DNA of 64,000 nucleotides from CALKJU01 sp046349355 (GCA_046349355.1 JAXMCM010000025.1:1-64000), one strand, 5' to 3'. Positions 1 through 8,227 are shown, numbered from the stretch's first letter. Notes: generated by a model not told the origin, from the letters alone. Numbers and translations: made by a program.

Positions 1-497
1 TGCCGCGGCCGCCCGAGAAGGAGAACAAGGCGCTGACCTGGCCGGACTGGCCGCTGAAGCTGCGGACCTCGTCGTCGCACGAGGAAGGCTGCGAGCGCGA
101 CTTCGCCGTGCTGACCAAGCGCGCCGTCGCCCCGCACGGCCGCGTCGAGGCGCTGGAATGCGTGCGCATCGAGTGGGTCAAGGGTGCCGACGGCCGGATG
201 GCGATGCAGGAGGTGCCGGGCAGCACCTTCCAGCTGAAGGCCGACCTCGTGCTGCTGGCCATGGGCTTCCTCGGCCCCCGGCGCGGCGGGATGGTCGACG
301 AGAGCGGCGTGAAGCTGGATCCGCGCGGCAACGTGCTGGCCAACACCAACGACTATCGGACCTCGGTCGACAAGCTGTTCGCCGCCGGCGACATGCGGCG
401 CGGCCAGTCGCTGGTCGTCTGGGCGATCCGCGAGGGTCGCCAGTGCGCCCGTGCCGTCGACGAGTACCTGACCGGAAGCTCGCTGCTGCCGCGCTGA
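1..497 (+). CDS. gltD: Glutamate synthase (NADPH) small subunit, 3' part
   Basis: The open frame enters from the left edge (first full codon at base 3) and ends in TGA. What is visible is the C-terminal part of the flavin/NADPH-binding beta subunit that feeds electrons to the large subunit for glutamate synthesis from glutamine and 2-oxoglutarate. Recognisable pieces are the ALTWPDWP and LRTSSSHEEG stretches typical of GltD, the LVLLAMGFLGP strand, and the late FAD-site motif LFAAGDMRRGQSLVVWAI followed by the EGR(Q)CARAVDEYL helix. The N-terminal iron-sulfur part lies outside the window. An 86-bp gap and a change of function separate it from the next gene. Confidence 0.95.
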   Translation, partial: PRPPEKENKALTWPDWPLKLRTSSSHEEGCERDFAVLTKRAVAPHGRVEALECVRIEWVKGADGRMAMQEVPGSTFQLKADLVLLAMGFLGPRRGGMVDESGVKLDPRGNVLANTNDYRTSVDKLFAAGDMRRGQSLVVWAIREGRQCARAVDEYLTGSSLLPR

Positions 498-549
498 CCG
501 CTGCCGTAGCGGGTGGCGCTTGACCGCGCCCGAACGCCCGCGTAGCAAA

Positions 550-563
550 TTGAAACGTTTTTA
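550..563 (+). promoter_or_regulatory. Putative LacI-family operator A, upstream of the BtpA-like gene
   Basis: TTGAAACGTTTTTA has the central CG dyad typical of LacI-family operators, with one perfect half (TTGAAAC) and a degenerate right half. Its first ten bases recur, on the other strand, in a second site at 3459-3472. It sits about 20 bp before the presumed start of the first gene of an operon that encodes its own LacI-type DNA-binding domain. Binding is inferred. Confidence 0.6.
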
Positions 564-583
564 GTCATCGGGACGGCCCGCCC

Positions 584-1429
584 TTGAGCCCCACGTCCGT
601 CGCGCCGCTGCGCCCGCATGCGCTGGAGTCGCTGTTCGGCCGCAGGCGCGGCGTGCTGATCGGCGTCGTCCACCTCCGCCCGCTGCCGGGCAGCCCGAGC
701 TACGACGGCGAGCCGGTCGCCCGCATCTACGACCACGCCCTGGCCGACGCCGCGGCCTACGCCGCCGCCGGCTTCGACGGCCTGATCGTCGAGAACCATG
801 GCGACGTGCCGTTCCTCAAGCCCGATGCGCTCGGCCCCGAGACGGCGGCGACGATGGCGGTGGCCGCCGAGAAGGTCCGCAGCGAGAGCGGCCGGCCGGT
901 CGGCATCAACGTTCTCGCCAATGCCGCCCTGCACGCGCTGGCGATCGCCCGGGCCGCCGGCTCCGCCTTCGTCCGCGTCAACCAGTGGGCCAACGCCTAC
1001 GTCGCCAACGAGGGCCTGATCGAGGGCCCTGCCGCACCTGCCCTGCGCTACCGCCGCAGCCTCGCCGCCGACGACGTCCGCATCTTCGCCGACAGCCACG
1101 TCAAGCACGGCAGCCACGCCATCACCGCCGACCGGTCGGTCGCCGAGCTCACCCGCGATCTCGAATGGTCCCTGGCCGACGTCGTCATCGCCACCGGCCA
1201 GCGTACCGGCGACGCGGCGAGCGAGGCCGAGATCGGCACCATCCGCTCGGCCACGAGCCTGCCGCTGCTGGTCGGCTCCGGTGTGACCCCCGGCAACCTG
1301 CCGGCCGTGCTCGCCCTCGCCGACGGCGTCATCGTCGCCAGCGCGCTGAAGGTCGACGGCGTCTGGTGGAACCCGGTCGATCCCGGTCGCGCGCAAGCCT
1401 TCGGGCAGATCGCGGCAGCGCTGCGCTGA
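584..1429 (+). CDS. BtpA/SgcQ-family TIM-barrel protein
   Basis: This 281-residue protein belongs to the BtpA/SgcQ family, named for the cyanobacterial photosystem I biogenesis factor BtpA and the E. coli sgc-operon protein SgcQ. The diagnostic N-terminal block GVVHLRPLPGSP is present, followed by GFDGLIVENHGDVPF, a central FVRVNQWANAYV strand and a C-terminal VGSGVTPGNLPAVLALADGV phosphate-site-like loop. The fold is a TIM barrel; the reaction catalysed by non-photosynthetic members is not established. A TTG start is assumed because no ATG/GTG precedes the conserved block. It opens a carbohydrate operon (two PfkB kinases, ABC importer, hydrolases), so an aldolase- or isomerase-like step on a sugar phosphate is a reasonable guess, not more. 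Confidence 0.85.
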   Translation: MSPTSVAPLRPHALESLFGRRRGVLIGVVHLRPLPGSPSYDGEPVARIYDHALADAAAYAAAGFDGLIVENHGDVPFLKPDALGPETAATMAVAAEKVRSESGRPVGINVLANAALHALAIARAAGSAFVRVNQWANAYVANEGLIEGPAAPALRYRRSLAADDVRIFADSHVKHGSHAITADRSVAELTRDLEWSLADVVIATGQRTGDAASEAEIGTIRSATSLPLLVGSGVTPGNLPAVLALADGVIVASALKVDGVWWNPVDPGRAQAFGQIAAALR

Positions 1430-1439
1430 GGGGTCGGCC

Positions 1440-2288
1440 GTGACCATCCTCGTCGTCGGCAACGCCGTCGTCGACCGCATCTACCGGACCAACCGGCTGC
1501 CGGCGCCGGGCGAGACCCTGCTCGCCGCGACGGCCGAACGGCAGTTCGGCGGCAAGGGCCTCAACCAGGCGGTCGCCGCCGCCCGGGCCGGTGCCGAGGT
1601 TCGCCTGCTCGCGGCCATCGGCGACGATGCCGACGGCGACGCCATCGCGGCCTACGCCGCCGCCGAGCCGCTGGCCGCCGAGCTGGTCCGCCTGCCCGGC
1701 CGCAGCGACGAGTCGGTGATCCTCGTCGGCCGCGACGGCGAGAACCTGATCGTCAGCACGGCCGCGCGGAGCCAGGCCCTGCCGCAGGCCGCCGTTACCG
1801 GGGCCCTCGAGTCGGCCGCGTCCGGCGACCTGCTGCTGGTCCAGGGCAACCTCGCCGAGGCGACGACGCGCGATCTCCTGCGCGAGGCCGGCCGTCGCGG
1901 CCTGCGCCGGATGGCCAATGCCGCCCCCCTCGCCTTCGCCTGGGACGAGCTCCAGGCCGAGGTCGACCTGCTCGTCGTCAACAGCGTCGAGGCCGGCCAG
2001 CTCGGCAGCCTGACCGCGGCTGCCGTGGTCGTCACCGCCGGCGCCGAGGGTGCGACGCTGATCGAGGCCGGACGCCGCATCCGCATCGAGGCGCCACGCG
2101 TCGACGCCGCCGACACCACCGCCGCCGGCGACGTGCTGTGCGGCGTGCTCGCCGCCATGGTCGACCGCGGCATGCCGCTGCCGGACGCCGTTGCCGTCGC
2201 CGTCCGCGCCGCGTCGCTCAAGGTCGGCCGCAAGGGCACCTCCGCCGGGCTGCCTTCGGCCCGCGAGCTGCGGGAGCTGCTCGCCTGA
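1440..2288 (+). CDS. PfkB-family carbohydrate kinase (ribokinase-like)
   Basis: A 282-residue PfkB kinase starting at GTG, 10 bp after the BtpA-like gene. The first family signature is seen as FGGKGLNQAVAAARAGA (about residues 37-53, as in ribokinase) and the second as DTTAAGDVLCGVLAAM near the C-terminus. The usual anion-hole text is DTTGAGD; here the first glycine is alanine while the catalytic aspartate is kept, so activity is likely but the site is atypical. The protein is somewhat short for a ribokinase because the middle lid/ATP-loop region is trimmed. The substrate is unknown; context implies a sugar brought in by the downstream ABC importer. Confidence 0.88.
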   Translation: MTILVVGNAVVDRIYRTNRLPAPGETLLAATAERQFGGKGLNQAVAAARAGAEVRLLAAIGDDADGDAIAAYAAAEPLAAELVRLPGRSDESVILVGRDGENLIVSTAARSQALPQAAVTGALESAASGDLLLVQGNLAEATTRDLLREAGRRGLRRMANAAPLAFAWDELQAEVDLLVVNSVEAGQLGSLTAAAVVVTAGAEGATLIEAGRRIRIEAPRVDAADTTAAGDVLCGVLAAMVDRGMPLPDAVAVAVRAASLKVGRKGTSAGLPSARELRELLA

Positions 2289-3463
2289 GCGACCGCCGCC
2301 CGACCATCCGCGAGGTCGCCGCCCGCGCCGGCGTGTCGATCGGCACGGTGTCGAACGTGCTGACCGGGCGCCGCGGTGTCCGGGCGGACAAGCGGGCGTC
2401 GATCCTCGAGGCCATCGACACGCTGGGCTTCGTCCCGGACACCGCCGCCCGCTCGCTGATCGCCCGCCGGGTCCGGCCACGGCCACCGGCCGATCCGTCG
2501 ACGCCGCGGCTGACCTGCGTCGGCTATGTCTGCGCCGACCACACCGCCCAGGTGACGGTCCTGCCGCACCGCGACGACCGCGCCACCGCCCTGGCGATCG
2601 AGAAGACGCTCGGCGGCTGTGCCGCCAACGTCGCCGTCACCGCCGCCGGCCTCGGTGCTCCGTGCCCGGTCGCTGCCGACGTCATGACCCTGCTCGGCGA
2701 CGATCCCGACAGCGACTGGGCGGCCTCGCTGCTGGCCGACCGCGGCGTGGCACTGACCTCCGGCTCGCGCAAGCCGGGGGCCCGGCTGTCGCGCTGCATC
2801 ATCATGGTCGAGGCCAATGGCGCCCGCACCATCATCAACGAGCCGCTGCAGGTGCCGCCCGAGGACCTGCAGGCCTGGCTCGACGGCCTGGAGCCTTCCG
2901 GCCCGCGCCACGTCCTGCACCTGCAGGGCGACCAGATCGGGCCGCTGGCCCCGCTGCTGCCGCAGGCCCGTGCCCGCGGCCTGGGCCTCGCCACGCACAC
3001 CACCCACCTCGCCCGCGCCTGGCGCTCGCCCGGCAAGCTGGCCGAGCTCTGCCGGCTGTTCGACGTCGTCGTGCTGAACCGCGAGGTCGCCCGCGAGTCG
3101 ACCGGGGCCACCGGCGGGACGGCCGACCTCGTCCGCAGCCTGCGCCCCTATGCCGACGGGGCGCCGGAGGAAGTCCTGCTGATCCTGACGTTGGGGCCCG
3201 AGGGAGCGGTGCTGCTGCGCCGCGGCGCCGAGCCCGTCCACGCCGCCGCCGCCGCGACCCGGCCGGTCGACACCACCGGTGCCGGCGATACCTTCACCGG
3301 CTGCTTCATGGCCGCCTGGGCCAACGCGATGCCGCCAGCCGAGGCGCTGCGGATCGCCGTGGCCGGTGCCAGCCGCTCGATCGAGACGCTGGGCGCCCAG
3401 GAGCACGGCCTGCGCGCGGTCGATCTTGTCGATTCCACGGCGCTGGCCGCAACGACCATTTGA
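2285..3463 (+). CDS. LacI-type DNA-binding domain fused to a PfkB carbohydrate kinase
   Basis: Residues 5-60 form a classic LacI head: PTIREVAARAGVSIGTVSNVL helix-turn-helix plus the hinge AARSLIARR. Instead of the periplasmic-binding-protein-like sensor domain, residues ~75-392 are a PfkB kinase with GGCAAN at 110-115 and DTTGAGDTFTGCF with the catalytic Asp at about 335. Both halves look intact, so this could be a sugar kinase that also represses its operon, or a repressor that uses the kinase fold as sensor. No ATG, GTG or TTG fits the frame near the start; CTG at 2285 overlaps the previous stop (CTGA) and has GGGAG 8 bases upstream, so a CTG start is inferred. The only in-frame ATG (2138) would overlap the upstream gene by 150 bp. 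Confidence 0.85.
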   Translation: MSDRRPTIREVAARAGVSIGTVSNVLTGRRGVRADKRASILEAIDTLGFVPDTAARSLIARRVRPRPPADPSTPRLTCVGYVCADHTAQVTVLPHRDDRATALAIEKTLGGCAANVAVTAAGLGAPCPVAADVMTLLGDDPDSDWAASLLADRGVALTSGSRKPGARLSRCIIMVEANGARTIINEPLQVPPEDLQAWLDGLEPSGPRHVLHLQGDQIGPLAPLLPQARARGLGLATHTTHLARAWRSPGKLAELCRLFDVVVLNREVARESTGATGGTADLVRSLRPYADGAPEEVLLILTLGPEGAVLLRRGAEPVHAAAAATRPVDTTGAGDTFTGCFMAAWANAMPPAEALRIAVAGASRSIETLGAQEHGLRAVDLVDSTALAATTI

Positions 3464-3472
3464 ACGTTTCAA
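3459..3472 (-). promoter_or_regulatory. Putative LacI-family operator B, upstream of the substrate-binding protein gene
   Basis: On the minus strand this reads TTGAAACGTTCAAA, sharing the first ten bases with operator A at 550-563; the plus-strand half TTTGAACGTTTCAA is nearly palindromic around a central CG. It overlaps the stop codon of the LacI-PfkB fusion and precedes the ABC importer genes by about 90 bp, which suggests a second, internal promoter controlled by the same regulator. Confidence 0.6.
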
Positions 3473-3563
3473 GCGGCGGCGCTACCGTCGCTCCGTCGCC
3501 GTCATGTCGCGAAACGCCGGCCGGCAGGATCGCCGCCGCCGGCCCCCAAAGGAGGACACCCGG

Positions 3564-4502
3564 ATGGCCCGTCGTCGTTCGCTTCTGGCCCTGAGCCTCT
3601 TGGGCGCGGTCAGCGCCCTTGCCATGCCGACGTTCCAGGCCCTGGCCGCCGAGCCGACCATCGCGCTGGTCCAGATCAACCAGCAGGCCCTGTTCTTCAC
3701 GCAGATGAACGAGGGTGCCGAGAAGAAGGCCAAGGAGCTCGGCGCCAAGCTGGTCATCTTCAACGCCAACAACGACCCCGCCGCGCAGAACAACGCGATC
3801 GAGACCTACATCGCCGACAAGGTCGACGGGCTGGTCGTGGTGGCGATCGATACCAACGGCATCATGCCGGCGGTCGAGGCGGCGGCGAAGGCCGGCATCC
3901 CGGTCGCCGCGGTCGACGCGATCCTGCCGCCCGGCCCGCAGATCGCCCAGGTCGGCGTCGACAACGAGGCCGCCGGCCGCGCCATCGGCGAGCACTTCCT
4001 CAAGGTCACCGGCGGCACCGCCAAGCTGGGCATCGTCGGTGCGCTCAACTCGACCATCCAGAACGTCCGCCAGAAGGGCTTCGAGGATGTCGTCACCGCC
4101 GCCCCGGGCATCTCGATGGCCGGCGTGGTCGACGGCCGCAACGTCCAGGACAACGCCATGTCGGCGGCCGAGAGCCTGATGACCGCCAGCCCCGACCTGA
4201 CGGCCATCTACGCCACCGGCGAGCCGGCGCTGCTGGGTGCGGTCGCCGCGGTCGAGAGCCAGGGCCGGCAGGGCTCGGTCAAGATCGTCGGCTGGGACCT
4301 GACCGCCTCGGCGATCAAGGGCATCGACGAGGGCTACGTCATCGGCGTCGTCCAGCAGGACCCGGCCGGCATGGGTGCCGCGGCGGTCGAGGCCGCCTTC
4401 AAGGCGATCACCAACAAGCCGGCCTCGACCGAGACCATCGCCGTGCCGATCACCATCGTCACCAAGGACAACGTCGAGCCCTACCGGGCCGTCTTCAAGT
4501 AA
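3564..4502 (+). CDS. Sugar ABC transporter, periplasmic substrate-binding protein
   Basis: A 312-residue protein with a Sec signal peptide (MARRRSLL, then a hydrophobic run, cleavage near QALAAEP). The mature part begins EPTIALVQINQQALFF and has the two-lobe type I fold of the ribose/galactose (RbsB/YtfQ) family: NANNDPAAQNNAIETYI, DGLVVVAIDTNGIMPAV and VGVDNEAAGRAIGEHF are typical pentose-binder landmarks. An AGGAGG ribosome site lies 9-14 bases before the ATG, the strongest in this operon, fitting high expression of a binding protein. Stop and next start overlap by one base (TAATG). The ligand is likely a sugar or sugar derivative; it cannot be named from sequence. Confidence 0.92.
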   Translation: MARRRSLLALSLLGAVSALAMPTFQALAAEPTIALVQINQQALFFTQMNEGAEKKAKELGAKLVIFNANNDPAAQNNAIETYIADKVDGLVVVAIDTNGIMPAVEAAAKAGIPVAAVDAILPPGPQIAQVGVDNEAAGRAIGEHFLKVTGGTAKLGIVGALNSTIQNVRQKGFEDVVTAAPGISMAGVVDGRNVQDNAMSAAESLMTASPDLTAIYATGEPALLGAVAAVESQGRQGSVKIVGWDLTASAIKGIDEGYVIGVVQQDPAGMGAAAVEAAFKAITNKPASTETIAVPITIVTKDNVEPYRAVFK

Positions 4503-5296
4503 TGCAGGCAACGGAAGGGGCGGCTGCGGCCGCCCCGGTCCCGCGCGTCCGCCTGTCCGGCATCCGCAAGCGGTTCGGCTCGATCGAGGCGCTGCGCGGG
4601 GTCGACCTCGACCTGTTCCCCGGCGAGGTCCTGGGCCTCGTCGGCGACAACGCCGCCGGCAAGTCGACGCTGACCAAGATCATCGCCGGCGCCTACGTGC
4701 CCGATGCCGGCCGCATCGAGCTCGACGGCGAGGCGGTGAGCTTCGCCACCCCGGCCGAGGCCCGCGCCCGGCGCATCGAGATGGTCTACCAGGACCTCTC
4801 GCTGTGCGACACGATCGACGTCGCCGGCAACCTGTTCCTCGGCCGCGAGCCGAAGCGCTCGCTCCTGGGCCTGCGCCTGCTCGACAAGCGGCGGATGATC
4901 GCCGAGGCGAGGGAGCATCTCGACGCCCTCGAGATCCACATCCCCAACCTGCGGGCCCTGGTGGCCCAGCTCTCCGGCGGGCAGCGCCAGTCGATCGCCA
5001 TCGGCCGGGCCGCCGCCTTCGAGCCCAGCGTGCTGATCATGGACGAGCCGACCTCGGCCCTGGCCGTCGCCGAGGTCGAGGCGGTGCTGCGGCTGATCCG
5101 CAAGCTCGCCGCGCGCGGCGTCAGCATCGTCCTGATCACCCACCGCCTGCAGGACCTGTTCCGCGTCTGCGACCGCATCGCCGTCATGTACGAGGGCCTC
5201 AAGGTGGCCGAGCGGCGGATCGGCGAGACCGACCTCGAGGACCTGGTCGGCCTGATCGTCGGCGAGAAGGCCAAGACCCTGCGGGGTGCAGCGTGA
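4502..5296 (+). CDS. Sugar ABC transporter, single-domain ATPase
   Basis: A 264-residue ATP-binding subunit. Walker A is GDNAAGKST at 48-56, the ABC signature LSGGQRQSIAIGRA at about 160, Walker B VLIMDEPTSAL, then the switch histidine in ITHRLQDL. The VGDNAAGKSTLTK wording is typical of ribose-type importers, but those usually carry two fused ATPase domains (about 500 residues); this is the half-size form known from FrcA-like fructose/ribose importers. Translationally coupled to the binding protein (TAATG) and to the permease (GTGA). Confidence 0.92.
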   Translation: MQATEGAAAAAPVPRVRLSGIRKRFGSIEALRGVDLDLFPGEVLGLVGDNAAGKSTLTKIIAGAYVPDAGRIELDGEAVSFATPAEARARRIEMVYQDLSLCDTIDVAGNLFLGREPKRSLLGLRLLDKRRMIAEAREHLDALEIHIPNLRALVAQLSGGQRQSIAIGRAAAFEPSVLIMDEPTSALAVAEVEAVLRLIRKLAARGVSIVLITHRLQDLFRVCDRIAVMYEGLKVAERRIGETDLEDLVGLIVGEKAKTLRGAA

Positions 5297-6306
5297 GCGC
5301 CGACGGCAGCATGCCCCGCGAGCGCCGGCCGCAGGGCTCGGCCACCGCCGACTTCCTCAAGGCCCAGGCGCCGGTGCTCAGCATCGCCGCGTTCTTCGTG
5401 CTGATGGTGCTGGTCTTCAGCCTCGCCACGGCGTCGTTCACGACCTCGACCAACCTGCTCAACCTGCTGCGCCAGTCGGCCCCGCTGCTGATCGTGGCGG
5501 TGGCGATGACCTTCGTGATCACCACAGGCGGCATCGACCTGTCAGTCGGCTCGACGGTGGCCCTGGTCAACGCGCTCTTGGCCATCCTGCTCGGCCTCGG
5601 CGTGCCCTGGCCGCTCACCGTGCTGCTGATGCTGGCGCTGGGCGGGCTGGTCGGCGGCCTGCAGGGCTGGTTCGTGGCGCGCGAGGGCATTCCCGCCTTC
5701 ATCGTCACCCTGGCGGGCCTGTCGGTGCTGCGCGGGGTGGCGCTGCTGCTGACCCAGGGCTTCTCGATCCCGATCAGTGCCGACAGCTGGTTCGTCCAGC
5801 TCGGCCGCGGCTGGGTGCTGGGCGTGCCGCTGCCGGCGGTGATCGCGGTGCTCGTCGCCGTCGCCGGCTGGATCGCGCTGACCCAGACCGCCTTCGGCCG
5901 CTACGTCACCGCCATCGGCGCCAATGCCGAGGCCGCCCGCCGCGCCGGCATCGACGTGCAGCGGACGACGCTCCTGGTCTACGTGCTGAGCGGCATGGCG
6001 GCGGCGGTGGCCGGCATCATCATCGCCGCCCGGCTGGGCTCGGGCTCGTCCAACGCCGCGGTCGGCTTCGAGCTCGACGTCATCGCCGCCGTGGTGCTGG
6101 GCGGCACGGCGCTGCTCGGCGGCCGCGGCACCATCGTCGGCACGGTGCTGGGGGCGCTGACCATCGCCGTCATCGGCAACGGCCTGATCCTCGCCCACAT
6201 CTCGCCGTTCTTCACCCAGATCGTCACCGGCCTCATCATCCTGGCGGCGATCTGGCTCAACACCCGGGCCTTCGCCCGGCTGGGGCAGCGGAGGGCCCGG
6301 ACGTGA
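5293..6306 (+). CDS. Sugar ABC transporter, permease (RbsC/FrcC-like)
   Basis: A 337-residue inner-membrane permease starting at a GTG that overlaps the ATPase stop. After a short polar N-terminus there are eight to ten hydrophobic segments. The conserved block MTFVITTGGIDLSVGS near residue 80 and the coupling-type loop TAIGANAEAARRAGIDV near 215 are standard for the branched-chain/ribose permease family (BPD_transp_2). With the preceding two genes it makes a complete importer. Confidence 0.93.
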   Translation: MSADGSMPRERRPQGSATADFLKAQAPVLSIAAFFVLMVLVFSLATASFTTSTNLLNLLRQSAPLLIVAVAMTFVITTGGIDLSVGSTVALVNALLAILLGLGVPWPLTVLLMLALGGLVGGLQGWFVAREGIPAFIVTLAGLSVLRGVALLLTQGFSIPISADSWFVQLGRGWVLGVPLPAVIAVLVAVAGWIALTQTAFGRYVTAIGANAEAARRAGIDVQRTTLLVYVLSGMAAAVAGIIIAARLGSGSSNAAVGFELDVIAAVVLGGTALLGGRGTIVGTVLGALTIAVIGNGLILAHISPFFTQIVTGLIILAAIWLNTRAFARLGQRRART

Positions 6307-7355
6307 GCGAGCTGTCGCCGGCGCATGTCGGCAGCGGCCAGGTGATGACCGTGGCCGGCCCGATCCCGGCCGACGCCCTGGGCATCACCCTGCCGCACGA
6401 GCACATCCTCAACGACTGCCGCTGCTGGTGGCACAAGCCGAGCGAGCCGCACCGCCAGCACCTCGCCACCGAGCCGGTGCACATCGGCATCCTCGGCGAG
6501 CTGCGGATGGACCCGTTCGTCAACCTCGACAACTGTGCGCTGGACGACGAGCCGCTGGCGATCGCCGAGCTCATGGCCTTCAAGGCCGAGGGCGGCGTCT
6601 CGGTGGTCGACCCCACCTGCCGCGGCATCGGCCGCAACCCCAAGGCCCTGCAGCGCATCTCGGCCGCCACCGGGCTCAACATCGTCATGGGTGCGGGCTA
6701 CTACCTGCAGTCCTCGCATCCGCCTGAGCTCGCCGGCATGTCGGTCGATGCCGTGGCCGACCAGATCGTCGCCGAGGCGCTGGACGGGATCGACGGGGTG
6801 CGGATCGGCCTGATCGGCGAGATCGGCGTGTCCTCGGCGTTCACCGCCGACGAGGAGAAGTCGCTGCGCGGGGCGGTGCGGGCGCAGGCGCGGACGAAGC
6901 TGCCGCTGATGGTCCACCTGCCGGGCTGGTTCCGGCTGGGCCTGCGGGTGCTCGACATCGTCGAGGAGGAGGGCGGCGATCCGCGCCATACCGTGCTCTG
7001 CCACATGAACCCGTCCTTCGCCGACCTCGACTACCAGACCGCCTGTGCGGCGCGCGGCGCCTTCGTCGAGTACGACATGCTGGGCATGGACTACTGGTAC
7101 GCCGACCAGCAGGTGCAGTGCCCGTCGGACGAGGAGACCGCGGCCGCCATCGCCAGGCTCGTGGCCCTGGGCTTCGGCGGCAGGATCCTGCTGTCGCAGG
7201 ATGTCTTCCTGAAGATGATGCTGACCCGCTATGGCGGGAACGGCTACGCCCACGTGCTCCGCCACTACGTGCCGCGGCTGCGCCGCCACGGCGTGGCGGA
7301 GGCGGCGATCCGGGCGATGCTGGTCGACAATCCCCGCGCCGTGTTCGCGGCCTGA
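6303..7355 (+). CDS. Phosphotriesterase-family metal-dependent hydrolase
   Basis: A 350-residue amidohydrolase-superfamily protein of the phosphotriesterase (PTE/PHP) family. Metal ligands can be followed in order: H32-E-H34, a glutamate in GLIGEIGVSS that replaces the carboxylated lysine of true PTE (as in E. coli PHP), His in MVHLPGWF, His in VLCHMNPSF and Asp in LLSQDVF. Family members include lactonases and sugar-lactone or phosphate-ester hydrolases; an insecticide-degrading role is not suggested by the context. GTG start overlaps the permease stop, so it is co-translated with the importer and probably acts on the imported compound. Confidence 0.88.
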   Translation: MSELSPAHVGSGQVMTVAGPIPADALGITLPHEHILNDCRCWWHKPSEPHRQHLATEPVHIGILGELRMDPFVNLDNCALDDEPLAIAELMAFKAEGGVSVVDPTCRGIGRNPKALQRISAATGLNIVMGAGYYLQSSHPPELAGMSVDAVADQIVAEALDGIDGVRIGLIGEIGVSSAFTADEEKSLRGAVRAQARTKLPLMVHLPGWFRLGLRVLDIVEEEGGDPRHTVLCHMNPSFADLDYQTACAARGAFVEYDMLGMDYWYADQQVQCPSDEETAAAIARLVALGFGGRILLSQDVFLKMMLTRYGGNGYAHVLRHYVPRLRRHGVAEAAIRAMLVDNPRAVFAA

Positions 7356-7373
7356 AGCCCCGAGGAGTCCCCG

Positions 7374-8147
7374 ATGGCCACCCCGAAGAAGCGCGTCCTG
7401 CTCGCCGGCGAGAGCTGGGTGAGTGCCGCCACCCACTACAAGGGTTTCGACCAGTTCGCCTCGGTGACCTTCCACCTGGGGGCCGAGCCGCTGGTCAAGG
7501 CGCTCGACGGTACGGACTACGAGCTGCACTACATGCCGGCGCACGAGGCGGCGACGGCCTTCCCGATGACGAAGGAGGGCCTCGACGCCTACGCCGCGGT
7601 GCTGCTCTCCGACCTCGGCTCCAACACCCTGCTGCTGCACCCCGACGTCTGGCTCAAGGGCAAGCCCGTGCCCAACCGCCTCAAGGTGCTGCGCGACTGG
7701 GTCGCCGGCGGCGGCGGGCTGATGATGATCGGCGGCTACTTCTCGTTCCAGGGCATCAACGGGGCCGCCCGCTGGGGCCGCACCCCGGTCGAGGAGGCCC
7801 TCCCCGTCACCTGCCTGCCGGTCGACGACCGCGTCGAGGTGCCCGAGGGCTTTGCCGCCGAGCTGGTCGACCCGGCGCATCCGGTGCTGGCCGGCATGGG
7901 CGGGACCTGGCCGCTGCTGCTGGGCGTCAACGAGGTCAAGCTGAAGCCGGAAGGGAAGCTGCTGGCGAAGCTGCCGGACGCCGAGGGCGGCCACCCGCTG
8001 CTGGTCGCCGGGACCCACGGCAAGGGCCGCACCCTGGCCTGGACCTCCGACATCGGCCCGCACTGGGTGCCCGACGCCTTCGTCGCCTGGGACGGCTATG
8101 CCCGCCTGTGGAAGCAGGCGCTGGACTGGCTGACCGCCCTGCGCTGA
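7374..8147 (+). CDS. Glutamine-amidotransferase-like protein (PF07090 type)
   Basis: A 257-residue cytoplasmic protein of the class I glutamine-amidotransferase-like fold annotated as PF07090. Visible blocks are RVLLAGESWVSAATHYKGFD at the N-terminus, SDLGSNTLLLHPD, DWVAGGGGLMMIGGYFSFQG and GKGRTLAWTSDIGPHW. No Cys-His-Glu amidotransferase triad is evident, so ammonia transfer is unlikely; a ThuA-like sugar-modifying role is conceivable. Ribosome site GAGGAG lies 7-9 bases before the ATG. It is the last gene of the operon. Confidence 0.8.
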   Translation: MATPKKRVLLAGESWVSAATHYKGFDQFASVTFHLGAEPLVKALDGTDYELHYMPAHEAATAFPMTKEGLDAYAAVLLSDLGSNTLLLHPDVWLKGKPVPNRLKVLRDWVAGGGGLMMIGGYFSFQGINGAARWGRTPVEEALPVTCLPVDDRVEVPEGFAAELVDPAHPVLAGMGGTWPLLLGVNEVKLKPEGKLLAKLPDAEGGHPLLVAGTHGKGRTLAWTSDIGPHWVPDAFVAWDGYARLWKQALDWLTALR

Positions 8148-8227
8148 GCCTGCCGACCGGCGCTAGGCTGGCCCTCGCGACAGCGCTGCGCTAGGAGCGC
8201 CGCCGTCGCGTTCCGGAGCCTTTGCCC

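Noticed and set aside
1652..3472. A 606-codon minus-strand frame
   Set aside because: Antisense to the two PfkB kinases; no recognisable domain.
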